Position numbers and translations under genes: made by a program. Below the pieces are notes generated by a model. The model was not told the origin of the DNA and did no database searches. It saw nothing but the letters and a program-made list of their open reading frames with translations. DNA of 64,000 bases from an uncultured Saprospiraceae bacterium (lineage in GTDB: Bacteria; Bacteroidota; Bacteroidia; Chitinophagales; Saprospiraceae). Below, one piece after another: positions 41,680-52,981 of the stretch (its first letter is position 1; every line of letters starts with the position of its first letter). Location: contig CALLMH010000016.1 of the NCBI GenBank assembly GCA_938007965.1, positions 1-64,000 on the forward strand. The letters are read 5' to 3'.

Positions 41680-43830
41680 TTATCCTATTACATTCATTTC
41701 TTTTACGAATGGTTGTTTGTACATACGTGTTCCTGTAGCTTTGTAGATCGCATTTGCAATCGCACCACCTGCGGGAGGAAGTGTTGGTTCGCCTAATCCT
41801 GTAGGATCTTTTGTACTTGGGACAAAGTGCACATCTATTTCCGGAATCTCAGTATTTCTGATTAATCTATATTCATCAAAGTTGGCAGCGGACGGCACTC
41901 CATTGTCAAACGTGAGGTCTCCGTACATGGCATGACCGATTCCGTCGATAATACCTCCTGTTACCATATTAGTGGCAGCATCAGGATTGATTACTATCCC
42001 ACAATCGACAGCACAAGTTACTTTCTTGACTACTGCTTGACCGTCTTCCATCACTACATTGGCAATTTCTACTACATGTGTATTATGAGAATAGTAGGCA
42101 CTTATACCTTGATACGTTCCTTGTGCCTGCTTACCCCACTTGGCTTTTTCGGCGGCTAGTTTTATACAGCCCTGCATTCTAGCGGGTGAGTATTCTATCT
42201 TTTCATCTGATTCAGCGATAGGTTTTGCTATTTCTAGTAGTTCCATTCTGAGATCTACTTCGTCTTTTCCAAGTTTCTCCGCTACTTCGTCGAAGAAGCT
42301 TTGTTCTGCAAAAGCTAAGAAATTAGTATAAGGTGCTCGCCAGGCTCCCGTGGTAATATTTGACTTTTGTTTATTACCAGATATTCTTAGGTTTGGAATG
42401 GCTCCAGCTGGAAAAAAATTTGGAATCAGACCATACATATTGCTATTTATGGCTGCCTCTGATAGTTTGTATCCAGTTATTTTATTGTCTTTGAGTGAGG
42501 CTTCTATTTTATATTTTATGGCTTGACGATAGGTGCCGGCGGTCATGTCATCCTCTCTTGTAAAGATCAGCTGTATCGGTTTTTTAGCAATTGATGAAAT
42601 CTCCGCGGCTTCATCAGAAAAGTCGCCATATAATCTACGGCCGAACCCTCCACCCATTCTAGACATGGTGACATCGATATCTTCCTCTTTGCGATCTATG
42701 ATTTTAGATGCTCTACTTCTGCTCCAAGCAGGAGTCTGGATCGGACCGTGCATCTCTACTTTATCTTCTCTTACATCTGCGAAGAAGTTCATCGGTTCCA
42801 TACAGTTGTGAGGGAGAAATGGCGACTCGTATACGCGAGATATGATCTCATCTGCTTCACTGAATGCTTTGTCCACATCTCCATCATTACGGAATGGCTC
42901 TGTGTTATCAGTGTTTAATTTTGCAATCAATTGCTTATCATGGTCTGCGGTACTTTCCAGCGTAGAGTCTACTGCCCACTCTGCATTTATCAATTTTTTA
43001 GCTTTCATTGCTGGCCATGTGGCATCAGCGAGGACCGCTATTTTATTTCCAAATTTTATAACATCATTGACGCCGGATACTTTTCTAGCTTCCGCATCAT
43101 CAAAAGAGACTAATTTCTGTCCGAATGCTGGAGGTCGCAACACTGATGCATATTGCATACCTTCTCTTTTGGTGTCTATGCCAAAAAGTGGTTTTCCAGT
43201 CACTATATTTTGAAGGTCTACATTCTTTTTGTCACTACCTATGATATTGAAATCTGTTATTTTTTTGTGCGGTACATCGGTTGGGACTTCCATCGTTGCT
43301 GCCATAGATGCCACTTCGCCGTAGCCTAGTTCTTGTCCGTTTGGACCCTGGATTATACCTTTAGATACTGTAAGTTTCGATGGGTCTACTTCCCATTGTT
43401 GAGCTGCTGCATTTATGAGCATCTGTCTAGCTGTGGCGCCTGCATCCCTGAGTGCTTTCCATCCTTGGCGGATCGATTGGCTTCCTCCTGCTACCTGTCT
43501 TGGAAACTTGTCAGTATTTAATCCTGCTTGCTCCACGATTACATTTTCCCAGTCGATATCGAGTTCTTCCGCTACGATCATCGGCATAGAAGTTTTTACA
43601 TTTTGACCTATTTCAGGATTCTGGGAAAATATAGTCACTACACCATTATCTCCAATTTTTAAGTACGCGTTGATATCATACCATTCGGATGGCATTTCTA
43701 GTACTTTAGCTATTTCTTCTGGTTGTTTACATCCTTGGGCTAACCAAGAAAACCCTAAGACCATACCACCACCTGCAGCGCCACTGATCTTGAAAAATGT
43801 CCTTCTGTTTAGTGTTTTTTTATTTTCCAT
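41680..43830 (-). CDS. Molybdenum hydroxylase large subunit (isoquinoline 1-oxidoreductase beta-like)
   Basis: 716-residue molybdopterin-binding subunit of the xanthine oxidase family. Tat signal NRRTFFKISG (residues 8-17) followed by a hydrophobic stretch and LAQGC, suggesting a Tat-exported lipoprotein. Core motifs: GGGFGRR (pterin contact), ITTGAWRAPYTNFLAFAEQSF and, near the C terminus, GLGEPTLPPAGGAIANA with the catalytic Glu. Its partner 2Fe-2S subunit ends 3 bp upstream. Electron acceptor and substrate (an N-heterocycle or aldehyde) are unknown. No FAD subunit is present, as in IorAB-type enzymes. Confidence 0.9.
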   Translation of the reverse strand: MENKKTLNRRTFFKISGAAGGGMVLGFSWLAQGCKQPEEIAKVLEMPSEWYDINAYLKIGDNGVVTIFSQNPEIGQNVKTSMPMIVAEELDIDWENVIVEQAGLNTDKFPRQVAGGSQSIRQGWKALRDAGATARQMLINAAAQQWEVDPSKLTVSKGIIQGPNGQELGYGEVASMAATMEVPTDVPHKKITDFNIIGSDKKNVDLQNIVTGKPLFGIDTKREGMQYASVLRPPAFGQKLVSFDDAEARKVSGVNDVIKFGNKIAVLADATWPAMKAKKLINAEWAVDSTLESTADHDKQLIAKLNTDNTEPFRNDGDVDKAFSEADEIISRVYESPFLPHNCMEPMNFFADVREDKVEMHGPIQTPAWSRSRASKIIDRKEEDIDVTMSRMGGGFGRRLYGDFSDEAAEISSIAKKPIQLIFTREDDMTAGTYRQAIKYKIEASLKDNKITGYKLSEAAINSNMYGLIPNFFPAGAIPNLRISGNKQKSNITTGAWRAPYTNFLAFAEQSFFDEVAEKLGKDEVDLRMELLEIAKPIAESDEKIEYSPARMQGCIKLAAEKAKWGKQAQGTYQGISAYYSHNTHVVEIANVVMEDGQAVVKKVTCAVDCGIVINPDAATNMVTGGIIDGIGHAMYGDLTFDNGVPSAANFDEYRLIRNTEIPEIDVHFVPSTKDPTGLGEPTLPPAGGAIANAIYKATGTRMYKQPFVKEMNVIG

Positions 43831-43832
43831 GA

Positions 43833-44285
43833 TTAGAGTTTTGATGCTGTTTTCACTGCTTTATTAATTCTTGGGTACGTTCCACACCGACATATATTAC
43901 CGTTCATAGCAGAGCAGATTTCTTTTTCGCTCGGGTTTTTATTCTCTTTGAGAAATGCGGCAGCAGTCATCATTTGACCAGCTTGGCAGTATCCACATTG
44001 TGGGACATCATGTTGTTTCCATGCTTTTTGGACAGGATGAGTACCATTTTCGGATAGTCCTTCTATCGTTGTGACAGGTCCATTCACCTTAGATACAGGT
44101 ATGGAGCAGGATCGCATAGCTATGCCGTCGATATGAACTGTACATGCGCCGCACTGAGCAATTCCGCAGCCAAATTTTGTCCCCACCAGGTTGAGACTAT
44201 CTCGCAACACCCACAGAAGAGGGGTATCGGAATCTACATTTACAGTTTGGGATTTCCCATTTACATCGAGCGTATATTGTGCCAT
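43833..44285 (-). CDS. 2Fe-2S subunit of the molybdenum hydroxylase (IorA-like)
   Basis: 150 residues with the plant-type 2Fe-2S domain ([15 protein letters not shown], Cys near 40, 45, 48 and 60) and the second all-helical 2Fe-2S domain (CGYCQAGQ and [12 protein letters not shown]). It passes electrons from the molybdenum centre to an outside acceptor. No signal peptide: it is probably exported by hitchhiking with the Tat-bearing large subunit. First gene of a tight three-gene operon with the large subunit and the MocA-like gene. Confidence 0.93.
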   Translation of the reverse strand: MAQYTLDVNGKSQTVNVDSDTPLLWVLRDSLNLVGTKFGCGIAQCGACTVHIDGIAMRSCSIPVSKVNGPVTTIEGLSENGTHPVQKAWKQHDVPQCGYCQAGQMMTAAAFLKENKNPSEKEICSAMNGNICRCGTYPRINKAVKTASKL

Positions 44286-44646
44286 TTGTATTTCAGTTTA
44301 GATGTCAACTTTAAAATTCAAGCCTAATGTAATCAATTTTAAATTTTGATCATTATAAAAAGTTTTCAATTTCAATTTAGCATACGTTATTTCTACCGAA
44401 TCCAATATAAAAAATTCTGTTTGGACATAATATCACTTACTACTATTGGAGGCATTTTAGTTTGTCCTTTTTGTAAAAATTGTGTGACCTACGATCGCAA
44501 ATCAATTTAGCAAAATTTAGAATGATCATATAAATGCTGTAAATCATAGAAAACGACATCGCGAAATACACCTTTATCTAGACAAACATTGATTTCATGT
44601 AGATATTTTATTTAGTTTTACATTCGATAAAAAAGAGGATAGCTAA
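44286..44646. promoter_or_regulatory. Divergent region with -7-like box for dnaX
   Basis: TACATTCG at 44619-44626 is one mismatch from TAnnTTTG and ends 20 bp before the dnaX ATG. The other roughly 320 bp show nothing recognisable. Confidence 0.4.
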
Positions 44647-46605
44647 ATGAGTAAATTCGTAGTAAGCGCTAGAAAGTATAGACCCACCGCATTTGATGAA
44701 GTGGTAGGACAGATGCACGTAGCTAAGACATTGAAGAATGCGCTACAAACGGATCAATTGGCACATGCCTTTCTTTTTTGTGGTCCGAGGGGAGTTGGTA
44801 AGACTACTTGCGCTAGAATCTTAGCTAAGGTGATCAATTGCGAGAACCCCAAAGATAATGTAGACCCATGTAATGAATGTAGCTCCTGTACTTCTTTCAA
44901 TGATAATGCATCTTTTAATATCATAGAATTGGATGCAGCATCTAATAATTCGGTGGAGCATATCAGAACGTTGATAGAGCAAGTTCGATTCCAGCCTCAG
45001 CAAGGAACTCACAAAGTATTCATCATTGATGAGGTGCATATGTTGTCCTCTCAAGCTTTCAATGCTTTTTTGAAGACACTTGAGGAGCCGCCACCCTATG
45101 CTATATTTATACTGGCGACTACAGAAAAACATAAGATTATCCCAACGATTTTATCTAGATGTCAAATTTTTGATTTCAAGAGAATTCAGGTCTCAGATGT
45201 GGTCAAACAACTGGAATATATATGTCTACAAGAGGGAAAAAAGGCAGATCCTGAGGCGTTACACCTCATCGGACAGAAGGCTGATGGAGCGATGAGAGAC
45301 GCACTATCTATTTTTGATAAGATCGCCAGCGCATCTGGAGAGCATATCACATACAAAGATGTAATTGCAAATCTGAATATCTTAGATTATGAATATTATT
45401 TTAAGATGGTAGATGCTTTTCTCAGAGAAGATCTAAGCGATGTGCTTTTGATTATGGATGAGATCATAAGATCAGGATTTGAGCCTGATCAGCTGATTCA
45501 AGGATTAGCGGACCATATGAGAGATCTTCTAGTTTGCAAAGATGGTAGGACATTAAGTCTTTTAGACGTATCAGACTCTTTGAAATCAAGATATCAGCAT
45601 CAAGCGGCTCTGACTAGCAAATCTGTGCTTCTGACAGGACTGGATTTACTAAATCAATGTGATGTGACACTTCCAAGGTCAAAGAATAAGCGTCTGTATA
45701 CTGAGATAGCATTGAGCAAAATAAACTTTGCCAATAGAGCGATAGAAACAAATCTTATGTCTCCTCAAGAAATCGCTGAAAAAAAAACTGAATTCTTAAC
45801 TGAACCCACAACTACAGCTACTCAAGAAAATGCTCCTGTCAAAGAATTACATACTCCTAATAACATAGAAAAAACTGTAAGTCAATCGGTTAGTGATCCC
45901 GTAGAAACTTCAGTACCTGAATTAAGTACAAGTACTTTGCAAGATCGATCGGAAGCAACTCAGAAAGATAATGATCTGGCACCATCCCAAGCGGTATCTG
46001 AAAAAAAGCAAGATTCAGTATTAAATGATGACCTAGATCAACAATCAGAATCAACGGGTGATCTTGAAAAAACAAATGCAAAAGAATCGGGATTAGAAAG
46101 CGCAAAGCCAACAACATCTCCTACCGATGATATATTATCTTTTGGAAAGCCGAGCGGTTTGGATGATATTCTAGCATCTGTGTTAGAGGATGAAGCTAAG
46201 ACTCTAGAACTAAGAAAAGGACTAAATCAAGAAACGGTAGAAAAGCTATGGAAGCGCTATGGAGTGATGCATCAATCTCCGAGTACGAAGTCAATGCTAG
46301 ATATGGCTATCTTACGGTTAGAAGATAAGACTATACATATAACAGTACCAAGTAATCACTATAAAAATATGATCTTGGAAGAAGATCCGCTGAAGGAACT
46401 GTTGCGTACACAATTGGGGACTCCAGATCTGACTCTGAATCCAATAGTCGATAGAAGCGCCTTTCCAAATGCTATAGTCGAAAAACCCAAAATATTGATG
46501 TCGACAAAAGAGAAATATCATTACCTAGCGGAAAAACACCCTCCACTGAAAGTATTGGTTGAAAAACTAGACTTGAGACCAGATACTGGAGGTGAGCATC
46601 GGTAA
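44647..46605 (+). CDS. dnaX: DNA polymerase III tau (and gamma) subunit
   Basis: Clamp loader ATPase, 652 residues. AAA+ domains I-III occupy about 1-370: FDEVVGQMHVAKTL, CGPRGVGKTTCARILAK (Walker A), a zinc module (C-x8-C-x2-C type CNECSSC), IIDEVHMLSSQAF (DExH), ATTEKHKIIPTILSRC (SRC) and ADGAMRDALS (sensor 2). A low-complexity Ser/Thr/Glu linker (380-510) leads to a C-terminal domain (about 520-645) of the kind that binds the polymerase. A run of nine A residues at the end of domain III may allow slippage to a short gamma form. Confidence 0.95.
   Translation: MSKFVVSARKYRPTAFDEVVGQMHVAKTLKNALQTDQLAHAFLFCGPRGVGKTTCARILAKVINCENPKDNVDPCNECSSCTSFNDNASFNIIELDAASNNSVEHIRTLIEQVRFQPQQGTHKVFIIDEVHMLSSQAFNAFLKTLEEPPPYAIFILATTEKHKIIPTILSRCQIFDFKRIQVSDVVKQLEYICLQEGKKADPEALHLIGQKADGAMRDALSIFDKIASASGEHITYKDVIANLNILDYEYYFKMVDAFLREDLSDVLLIMDEIIRSGFEPDQLIQGLADHMRDLLVCKDGRTLSLLDVSDSLKSRYQHQAALTSKSVLLTGLDLLNQCDVTLPRSKNKRLYTEIALSKINFANRAIETNLMSPQEIAEKKTEFLTEPTTTATQENAPVKELHTPNNIEKTVSQSVSDPVETSVPELSTSTLQDRSEATQKDNDLAPSQAVSEKKQDSVLNDDLDQQSESTGDLEKTNAKESGLESAKPTTSPTDDILSFGKPSGLDDILASVLEDEAKTLELRKGLNQETVEKLWKRYGVMHQSPSTKSMLDMAILRLEDKTIHITVPSNHYKNMILEEDPLKELLRTQLGTPDLTLNPIVDRSAFPNAIVEKPKILMSTKEKYHYLAEKHPPLKVLVEKLDLRPDTGGEHR
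45779..45787 (+). other. A9 slippage candidate inside dnaX
   Basis: Nine consecutive A cover codons 378-381 (GAA AAA AAA Act). One extra A, or a -1 frameshift, gives AAC TGA at once; one missing A gives CTG AAT TCT TAA. Both alternative frames thus end within four codons, directly after the AAA+ core. Confidence 0.5.
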
Positions 46606-46667
46606 TCTTTAAAATTCTAAAGAGTAAACCCTAAAAGCCAATTTTATTTTTTTAATTAATTTGATTT

Positions 46668-48488
46668 ATGAGAGTTGTTTTACTTTTATGCATGGTACTG
46701 AGTAGTACTATATTAAGTGCACAGTCACCCTATGTACTTCCAGGAACATTGACAGATGAAATAGCTGATCGATGGGAAATTTTATACGATATTGATCAAG
46801 AAGTATTTTCAACTCAAAGAAATAGATCGAGAAAAGATGTGACTTGGATGGCGCATATGCTCAATAACGAAAAGTTAATAAACAATAAATCTCTTGGATT
46901 GAGCGCTTTGGATCTTTTAGATATCGAATATATAATCAATGATAATGCAGAGTACAATCTGGATAGTTATAATATTGGCATCATAGAGAGTAATTCTGAA
47001 TCAGAAAAAGTATATGACAGTACAGGCGTATTTTACTATATCGGAGACAAAGATATAGAAGTATCAGAAGGTAATAGCGGTCTTAGAAAACCTATCTTCA
47101 AGCATTTCTATAAATCGAATGCCAACTTTTATGAGATACATAATTCCAGCTTTGACATAGTCGTAAACCCAATTTTGAATCTTAGATATGGAAGTGCATT
47201 GGATGATCCCAATATCATATTTCAGAACACGAGAGGTATTGAATTGAGGGGAATGATAGATAAGAAGATATACTTTTATACAAACTTACTAGAAAACCAA
47301 CGTGGGTTTAATAATTACATCAATGAACGTATAGCAAGGGACGAAACCATACCTGGACAGGGCTTTTACAAAGATTTTAATAGTGCAGTGATAGAAAACC
47401 TAAGAGGATTTGATTATCTGAATGCGCAGGCATATGTGGGTATCAATGCGACCAAGAGCGTAGCGGTAGAGTTTGGCCATGGAAATCATTTTATAGGAAA
47501 CGGAGTCAGGTCGCTCTTCTTATCTAACTATGGGCACAATTACTTCTATCTGAAGTTTAATACACGGATATGGAAATTTCACTATCAAAATTTATTTGCT
47601 GAAATTGCCCCGATCTCAAGCAAACAAAATCCGGGTGATAGATTGCTCCCAAAGAAATATATGGCCAATCATTATCTGTCGTTTAGGCCCAACAAAAATC
47701 TTGAATTTGGTCTCTTTGAAGCTGTGGTATTTTCTAGAGAGGATCAGTTTGAATTTCAATATCTGAATCCCGTAATTTTATATCGTACTGTCGAACAATT
47801 TCTCGATAGTCCCGATAATGCACTCATCGGACTAAATGGCAAATGGAATATTAAAAACAGAGCCCAATTATACGGACAACTGATACTAGATGAATTCAAA
47901 TTAAGTGAATTGACATCAGGTAATGGATGGTGGGCTAATAAGTACGGCATCCAATTCGGTGGTAAGTATATTAATCTATTTGGGATAGATCACTTGGATC
48001 TGCAGGTAGAATATAATATCGTGCGGCCATATACCTATGGGCATAGTCGACCATTAGAGAATTTTCCAGAGCAATCCACGGCAAGTTATAGCCATCATAA
48101 TCAGCCGCTGGCACATCCGCTTGGGTCAAATTTCAAAGAATTACTATTTAATATTAGATACAGGCCATCGAAGAGAATATTTATAAATGCCAGAATCATA
48201 AATACCTCATATGGTCAGAATCCTGACGGGACAAATACGGGGAGCAATATCCTATTAGAAACAGGGACAAGGGCTGATGATTTTGGTAACTTTACTGGGC
48301 AAGGTATAAATACAACTATGCAATCCTTAAGCCTTGATGTCAGTTATCAGTTTGCCCACAACTATTTTGTGGATTTTAATCTGCTCTATCGAAATGCGGA
48401 TGCAGAATTAGATCAATTGGATATCGAAACTAGGTATATTGGTGGAGGATTGAGAGTGAATCTTGGTCAGGTGAGATTGGATTATTAG
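46668..48488 (+). CDS. RemB/Wzi-like outer membrane beta-barrel protein
   Basis: 606 residues with a signal peptide (1-19, ending LSAQ) and many alternating-hydrophobicity strands ending in a terminal VRLDY, as in outer membrane barrels. The stretch FGHGNHFIGNGVRSLFLSNY (about 267-286) and KFNTRIWKFHYQNLF resemble the gliding protein RemB of Flavobacterium and the capsule-assembly Wzi family. A role in surface attachment of polysaccharide or in gliding is possible. It lies 62 bp after dnaX, about 4 kb before a polysaccharide operon. Confidence 0.78.
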   Translation: MRVVLLLCMVLSSTILSAQSPYVLPGTLTDEIADRWEILYDIDQEVFSTQRNRSRKDVTWMAHMLNNEKLINNKSLGLSALDLLDIEYIINDNAEYNLDSYNIGIIESNSESEKVYDSTGVFYYIGDKDIEVSEGNSGLRKPIFKHFYKSNANFYEIHNSSFDIVVNPILNLRYGSALDDPNIIFQNTRGIELRGMIDKKIYFYTNLLENQRGFNNYINERIARDETIPGQGFYKDFNSAVIENLRGFDYLNAQAYVGINATKSVAVEFGHGNHFIGNGVRSLFLSNYGHNYFYLKFNTRIWKFHYQNLFAEIAPISSKQNPGDRLLPKKYMANHYLSFRPNKNLEFGLFEAVVFSREDQFEFQYLNPVILYRTVEQFLDSPDNALIGLNGKWNIKNRAQLYGQLILDEFKLSELTSGNGWWANKYGIQFGGKYINLFGIDHLDLQVEYNIVRPYTYGHSRPLENFPEQSTASYSHHNQPLAHPLGSNFKELLFNIRYRPSKRIFINARIINTSYGQNPDGTNTGSNILLETGTRADDFGNFTGQGINTTMQSLSLDVSYQFAHNYFVDFNLLYRNADAELDQLDIETRYIGGGLRVNLGQVRLDY

Positions 48489-48584
48489 ATAGAATGGTCA
48501 ATACCAGTATATACGACCAACTGCTGAGAATATTTATAGAATCAATTTTATTAATCTTTATTATAAATTGGCATGTCTACAGTA

Positions 48585-48592
48585 TATCTTTG
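48585..48592 (+). promoter_or_regulatory. -7 element of metH
   Basis: TATCTTTG fits TAnnTTTG and ends 28 bp before the TTG start of metH. No cobalamin or SAM riboswitch was recognised in the 132-bp gap. Confidence 0.55.
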
Positions 48593-48620
48593 GCAAATTA
48601 AGAGAAGAAAACAATAAAAA

Positions 48621-51600
48621 TTGAGCAATACACTACAAGATTTAGTCAAGCAAAAAATTCTTATACTTGATGGCGCGATGGGTACAATGATACAACGCTA
48701 TAAACTGTCAGAAGAGGATTATCGTGGGGAAAGATTCAAAGATTTTCACCTAGATGTAAAAGGAAATAACGATCTCCTCTCACTTACCCAGCCTCATATA
48801 ATAGAAGAGATTCATAAGGAATATCTGGAGGCGGGCAGTGATATCATAGAGACGAATACATTTAGCAGTAATGCGGTGTCTATGGATGATTATGAGATGG
48901 CAGACCTTGTATACGAGCTCAATGTAGCCTCTGCAAAAATTGCTAAGAAAGCGACAGATTATTATACAATTCTTGATCCATCAAAACCAAGATTCGTAGC
49001 GGGAGCAATAGGTCCTACAACCAAAACAGCATCTCTCAGTCCAGATGTAAATGATCCCGGATTCAGAGCGATCACTTTTGATCAATTAGTAGACAATTAT
49101 TATGAGCAGACGAGGGGGCTAGTTGATGGAGGTGTAGACATTATATTGATAGAGACAGTTTTCGATACCCTGAATTGTAAAGCTGCCCTATTTGCAGTGG
49201 ATAAACTATTTGATGAAAGAGGCGAAAAACTACCAGTAATGGTCTCTGGAACGATTACCGATGCAAGTGGAAGAACACTTAGCGGTCAGACAGTAGAAGC
49301 ATTCTGGATATCTATCAGCCATATCGACCTTTTTTCTGTAGGGCTTAATTGTGCACTTGGAGCTAAAGAGCTTAGACCTCACTTAGAAGATCTTGCTAAC
49401 ATAGCTGATGTAAATGTAAGTGCATATCCAAATGCTGGATTGCCTAATGAGTTTGGTGAATATGACCAGACACCAGAAGAGATGCAAGAGTACATAAGGG
49501 ACTTTGTACACAGTGGATTTGTCAATATTATTGGTGGCTGTTGCGGTACGACTCCATCGCATATCAAGGCTATGGCAGAGGCCGTAGAAGGAATGAAACC
49601 GAGGGTAAAACCACAGATAGCAAAACTAACTATGTATTCTGGCTTGGAACCAGTCATAGTGAGAAAAGATCTAAACTTCATCAATGTAGGTGAGCGTACT
49701 AATGTAACTGGATCTAGAAAATTTGCAAGACTCATTAAAGAAAAGAATTATACAGAAGCACTCGAAGTAGCTATGCATCAAGTAGAGGGTGGAGCTCAAA
49801 TTATCGACGTAAATATGGATGAAGGTCTTCTAGATTCTAAATTAGAAATGAAGGCTTTCTTGAATATGATGATGTCTGAACCTGACATCGCTAAACTGCC
49901 TGTGATGATCGACTCATCCAAATGGGAGGTCATAGAAGAAGGGCTTAAGTGTGTACAGGGTAAGTGTATTGTGAATTCTATCTCTATGAAAGAAGGGGAA
50001 GAAGAATTTATCAGACAGGCTAAGTTAGTCCGTAGGTATGGAGCTGCAGCGGTCGTAATGGCATTCGATGAAGAGGGACAAGCGGATACTATAGAGAGAA
50101 AAGTAGAAATATGCCAACGTGCATATAAAATATTGACTGAGCGTGTAGGAATGAGTCCTCACGATATCATTTTTGACCCTAATATATTTGCAGTTGCTAC
50201 TGGACTCAAAGAGCACAATGATTATGCAATAAACTTTATAGAAGCGACTCGCCAAATCAAGGAAACTTGTCCAGGAGTGAAAATCAGTGGCGGTGTCAGT
50301 AATATTTCTTTTTCATTTAGAGGAAATAATGCAGTGCGGGAAGCGATGCACACAGCCTTCTTGTACCATGCAATCAAGGCTGGTATGGATATGGGTATTG
50401 TAAACGCAGGTATGATGGAGGTTTATGCTGAGATTCCTAAAGATCTGTTGAAACTAGTAGAAGACGTTCTTTTTAATAGGACAGAGAATGCTACGGAAGC
50501 ATTGACAGAACATGCTGAAACACTAACCGGTGGAGGTAAAGTCCGTGTAAAAGACCTAAAATGGAGAGAGGGCACAGTGGAAGAGCGATTATCTCATGCA
50601 CTCATAAAGGGAATCACAGAATTCATAGACGAAGATACAGAAGAGGCAAGATTGAAATATCCAAGGCCACTTAATGTGATAGAAGGTCCTCTTATGGATG
50701 GTATGAATATCGTCGGTGATCTGTTTGGTGATGGGAAGATGTTCCTGCCTCAAGTAGTGAAATCAGCTAGGGTGATGAAAAAATCTGTTGCTCATTTGAC
50801 ACCATTCATTGATGCCGAAAAACAAGGTTCAGAATCCAACACTAAAGGTAAAATCCTATTAGCGACTGTAAAAGGTGATGTACACGATATAGGTAAAAAC
50901 ATCGTGGGAGTTGTATTGGCATGCAATAATTATGAGATAATTGATCTCGGAGTTATGGTGCCAGCTGCTAAGATATTAGAGGAAGCCAAAAAGCATAATG
51001 TAGATATTATCGGTCTAAGTGGACTGATCACTCCTTCTCTAGATGAGATGGTCAATATGGCTAAAGAAATGCAGCGGCAAGGCTATACGTTACCACTGTT
51101 AATAGGTGGAGCGACTACTTCAAAAACACATACTGCAGTAAAAATAGATCCTGAGTATAAAGGGCCAGTAGTGCACGTCTTAGATGCATCAAGAGCAGTG
51201 GCAGTAGCCAGTTCATTGCTCAGTAAGGAGGGAGATACATCTAACAATTATGTGATAGATGTGAAGCAGAGTTACACAAAATTAAGAGAACAAAGAAAAA
51301 ACAGAACATCTAATAAGCAATACCTATCACTCAGTAAAGCGAGAGAAAATAAGTATAAAATAGATTGGTCAACATATACACCACCCATCCCAAAAGTAGC
51401 GGGGATGCATACTTTCGATTCTATTGACCTAGCAGATTTGAGACCATTTATAGATTGGACACCATTCTTCTCATCTTGGCAGTTGAAAGGGAAGTACCCA
51501 GCTATTTTCAAAGATGAGTATGTAGGTGACGAAGCAAAGAAGCTCTATAAAGATGCAAACCTGATGATTGATAAAATCATAGAGGAAAAGTGGTTGGTGG

Positions 51601-52289
51601 CAAAAGCGGTATTTGGTCTCTTTAGAGCGGAAGCGGTAAAAGATGACATTATAGTTGATTTTAGTGGAGGTGATCTTACACTCAGAAATCTAAGGCAACA
51701 GGTAAAAAAATCTGCTGGAATACCTTCGATGTGTTTGACTGATTTTATAGCACCAAAAGAAACAGGATTAGAAGACTACATTGGTGCATTTGCCGTGACT
51801 GCAGGGATAGGTATAGAAGAGCATGTCAAGCGTTTTGAAGCGGATCATGATGATTATTCTGCGATATTGTTGAAGGCGGTAGCGGATAGGTTTGCAGAAG
51901 CTGCAGCAGAATATATTCATAAATTGGTGAGGACTGATTATTGGGCATATTCTACGGACGAAAAACTCGTAAATGACGATCTAATCACAGAGAAATATCA
52001 AGGAATACGACCTGCCCCTGGATATCCAGCTTGTCCAGAGCATACCGAAAAAGAGACACTTTGGGAGTTGCTATCAGTAGAGGAGCAAATCGGGATAAAG
52101 TTAACCGAAAGTATGGCTATGTATCCAGCTGCAAGTGTCAGTGGATGGTATTTTAGTCATCCCGAAAGCAAATATTTTGGTCTAGGTCAGATCAGTAAAG
52201 ATCAAGTAGAGGACTATGCTAGGAGAAAAGGCATGAGTGTCGTCGATATGGAGCGATGGTTAGCACCAAGTTTAAACTATGATGTCTAA
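48621..52289 (+). CDS. metH: Cobalamin-dependent methionine synthase (TTG start)
   Basis: Transfers a methyl group from methyltetrahydrofolate to homocysteine via B12. 1222 residues with all four modules: homocysteine domain (1-330, [11 protein letters not shown] and the zinc cysteines in [10 protein letters not shown]), pterin domain (about 350-620), B12 cap and binding (640-890, DVHDIGKN near 752 with the cobalt-ligating His), and the SAM-dependent activation domain (about 900-1222, [12 protein letters not shown]). No ATG is available before residue 20; the family's usual N-terminal segment before ILDGAMG fits the TTG at 48621 read as Met, with an A-rich upstream. Confidence 0.96.
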   Translation: MSNTLQDLVKQKILILDGAMGTMIQRYKLSEEDYRGERFKDFHLDVKGNNDLLSLTQPHIIEEIHKEYLEAGSDIIETNTFSSNAVSMDDYEMADLVYELNVASAKIAKKATDYYTILDPSKPRFVAGAIGPTTKTASLSPDVNDPGFRAITFDQLVDNYYEQTRGLVDGGVDIILIETVFDTLNCKAALFAVDKLFDERGEKLPVMVSGTITDASGRTLSGQTVEAFWISISHIDLFSVGLNCALGAKELRPHLEDLANIADVNVSAYPNAGLPNEFGEYDQTPEEMQEYIRDFVHSGFVNIIGGCCGTTPSHIKAMAEAVEGMKPRVKPQIAKLTMYSGLEPVIVRKDLNFINVGERTNVTGSRKFARLIKEKNYTEALEVAMHQVEGGAQIIDVNMDEGLLDSKLEMKAFLNMMMSEPDIAKLPVMIDSSKWEVIEEGLKCVQGKCIVNSISMKEGEEEFIRQAKLVRRYGAAAVVMAFDEEGQADTIERKVEICQRAYKILTERVGMSPHDIIFDPNIFAVATGLKEHNDYAINFIEATRQIKETCPGVKISGGVSNISFSFRGNNAVREAMHTAFLYHAIKAGMDMGIVNAGMMEVYAEIPKDLLKLVEDVLFNRTENATEALTEHAETLTGGGKVRVKDLKWREGTVEERLSHALIKGITEFIDEDTEEARLKYPRPLNVIEGPLMDGMNIVGDLFGDGKMFLPQVVKSARVMKKSVAHLTPFIDAEKQGSESNTKGKILLATVKGDVHDIGKNIVGVVLACNNYEIIDLGVMVPAAKILEEAKKHNVDIIGLSGLITPSLDEMVNMAKEMQRQGYTLPLLIGGATTSKTHTAVKIDPEYKGPVVHVLDASRAVAVASSLLSKEGDTSNNYVIDVKQSYTKLREQRKNRTSNKQYLSLSKARENKYKIDWSTYTPPIPKVAGMHTFDSIDLADLRPFIDWTPFFSSWQLKGKYPAIFKDEYVGDEAKKLYKDANLMIDKIIEEKWLVAKAVFGLFRAEAVKDDIIVDFSGGDLTLRNLRQQVKKSAGIPSMCLTDFIAPKETGLEDYIGAFAVTAGIGIEEHVKRFEADHDDYSAILLKAVADRFAEAAAEYIHKLVRTDYWAYSTDEKLVNDDLITEKYQGIRPAPGYPACPEHTEKETLWELLSVEEQIGIKLTESMAMYPAASVSGWYFSHPESKYFGLGQISKDQVEDYARRKGMSVVDMERWLAPSLNYDV

Positions 52290-52386
52290 GAAGAATCTAA
52301 GGGGTTAGGGTATTTTGTTGCGTTTTAATTCATGGAATAATGGATTTATTACCGATTAGTTGCGAAAAAGTTAATTGATTTTTACA

Positions 52387-52418
52387 TTTGGGTAAAACAC
52401 ATAAAATATTTATCTTTG
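52387..52418 (+). promoter_or_regulatory. Promoter of the polysaccharide operon
   Basis: -33 TTTG (52387-52390), 20-bp spacer, -7 TATCTTTG (52411-52418), an excellent match to the Bacteroidota primary sigma consensus, 26 bp before the first ATG of the operon. Confidence 0.75.
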
Positions 52419-52444
52419 AGTAGAATTTTTACTCAATATAATAA

Positions 52445-52981
52445 ATGATTGGGACACTAATATCATCAAAAACCCGAATAAAATTACTCCTCAAGTTCTT
52501 TTTGAACTCTGAGACTACGAGTTATTTACGTGGGTTGGAGTCCGAATTTGGAGAGTCAAGCAATAGTATTAGATTGGAATTAAATAGATTAGAAGGAGCC
52601 GGAATGCTTACTTCTTCGATGAAGGGCAATAAGAAGTTTTTCAAATCTAATACTGACCATCCATTATATAGAGAAGTCCACAATATCTTACTAAAATACA
52701 TTGGTTTTGATCAGATCATAGAAGGCGTGATTGAACGTCTCGGTGATGTACAGAAAGTGTTCGTTACAGGCGAGTTCGCAAAAGGACTTGATAGCCAGAT
52801 TATTGATTTAGTTTTTATAGGGGATATAGATAAGGAATACCTTGTTAGACTCATAGGTCGTACGGAACCATTGATCAATAGAAAAATCAGATATATATCG
52901 TATTCAAAAGAAGAAGAAACCATCATAGATTGGGCAAAATTAGATGTAAAACCTTTATTACTTTGGTCGAATGAAGCATAA
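52445..52981 (+). CDS. Winged-helix regulator with nucleotidyltransferase-like domain
   Basis: 178 residues. The N-terminal part (1-75) looks like an ArsR-type winged helix (ISSKTRIKLLLKFFL, SSNSIRLELNRLEGAGML). The rest resembles a degenerate minimal nucleotidyltransferase fold (VFVTGEFAKGLDSQIIDLVFIGD, about 104-126). Proteins of this build open capsule or exopolysaccharide loci in other Bacteroidota. It overlaps the UpxY-like gene by 11 bp. A role in deciding expression of the operon is likely; ligand unknown. Confidence 0.75.
   Translation: MIGTLISSKTRIKLLLKFFLNSETTSYLRGLESEFGESSNSIRLELNRLEGAGMLTSSMKGNKKFFKSNTDHPLYREVHNILLKYIGFDQIIEGVIERLGDVQKVFVTGEFAKGLDSQIIDLVFIGDIDKEYLVRLIGRTEPLINRKIRYISYSKEEETIIDWAKLDVKPLLLWSNEA

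Noticed and set aside
48680-52289. metH starting at the internal ATG (residue 20)
   Set aside because: Would cut into the first strand of the homocysteine domain (ILDGAMG); the TTG at 48621 preserves it.
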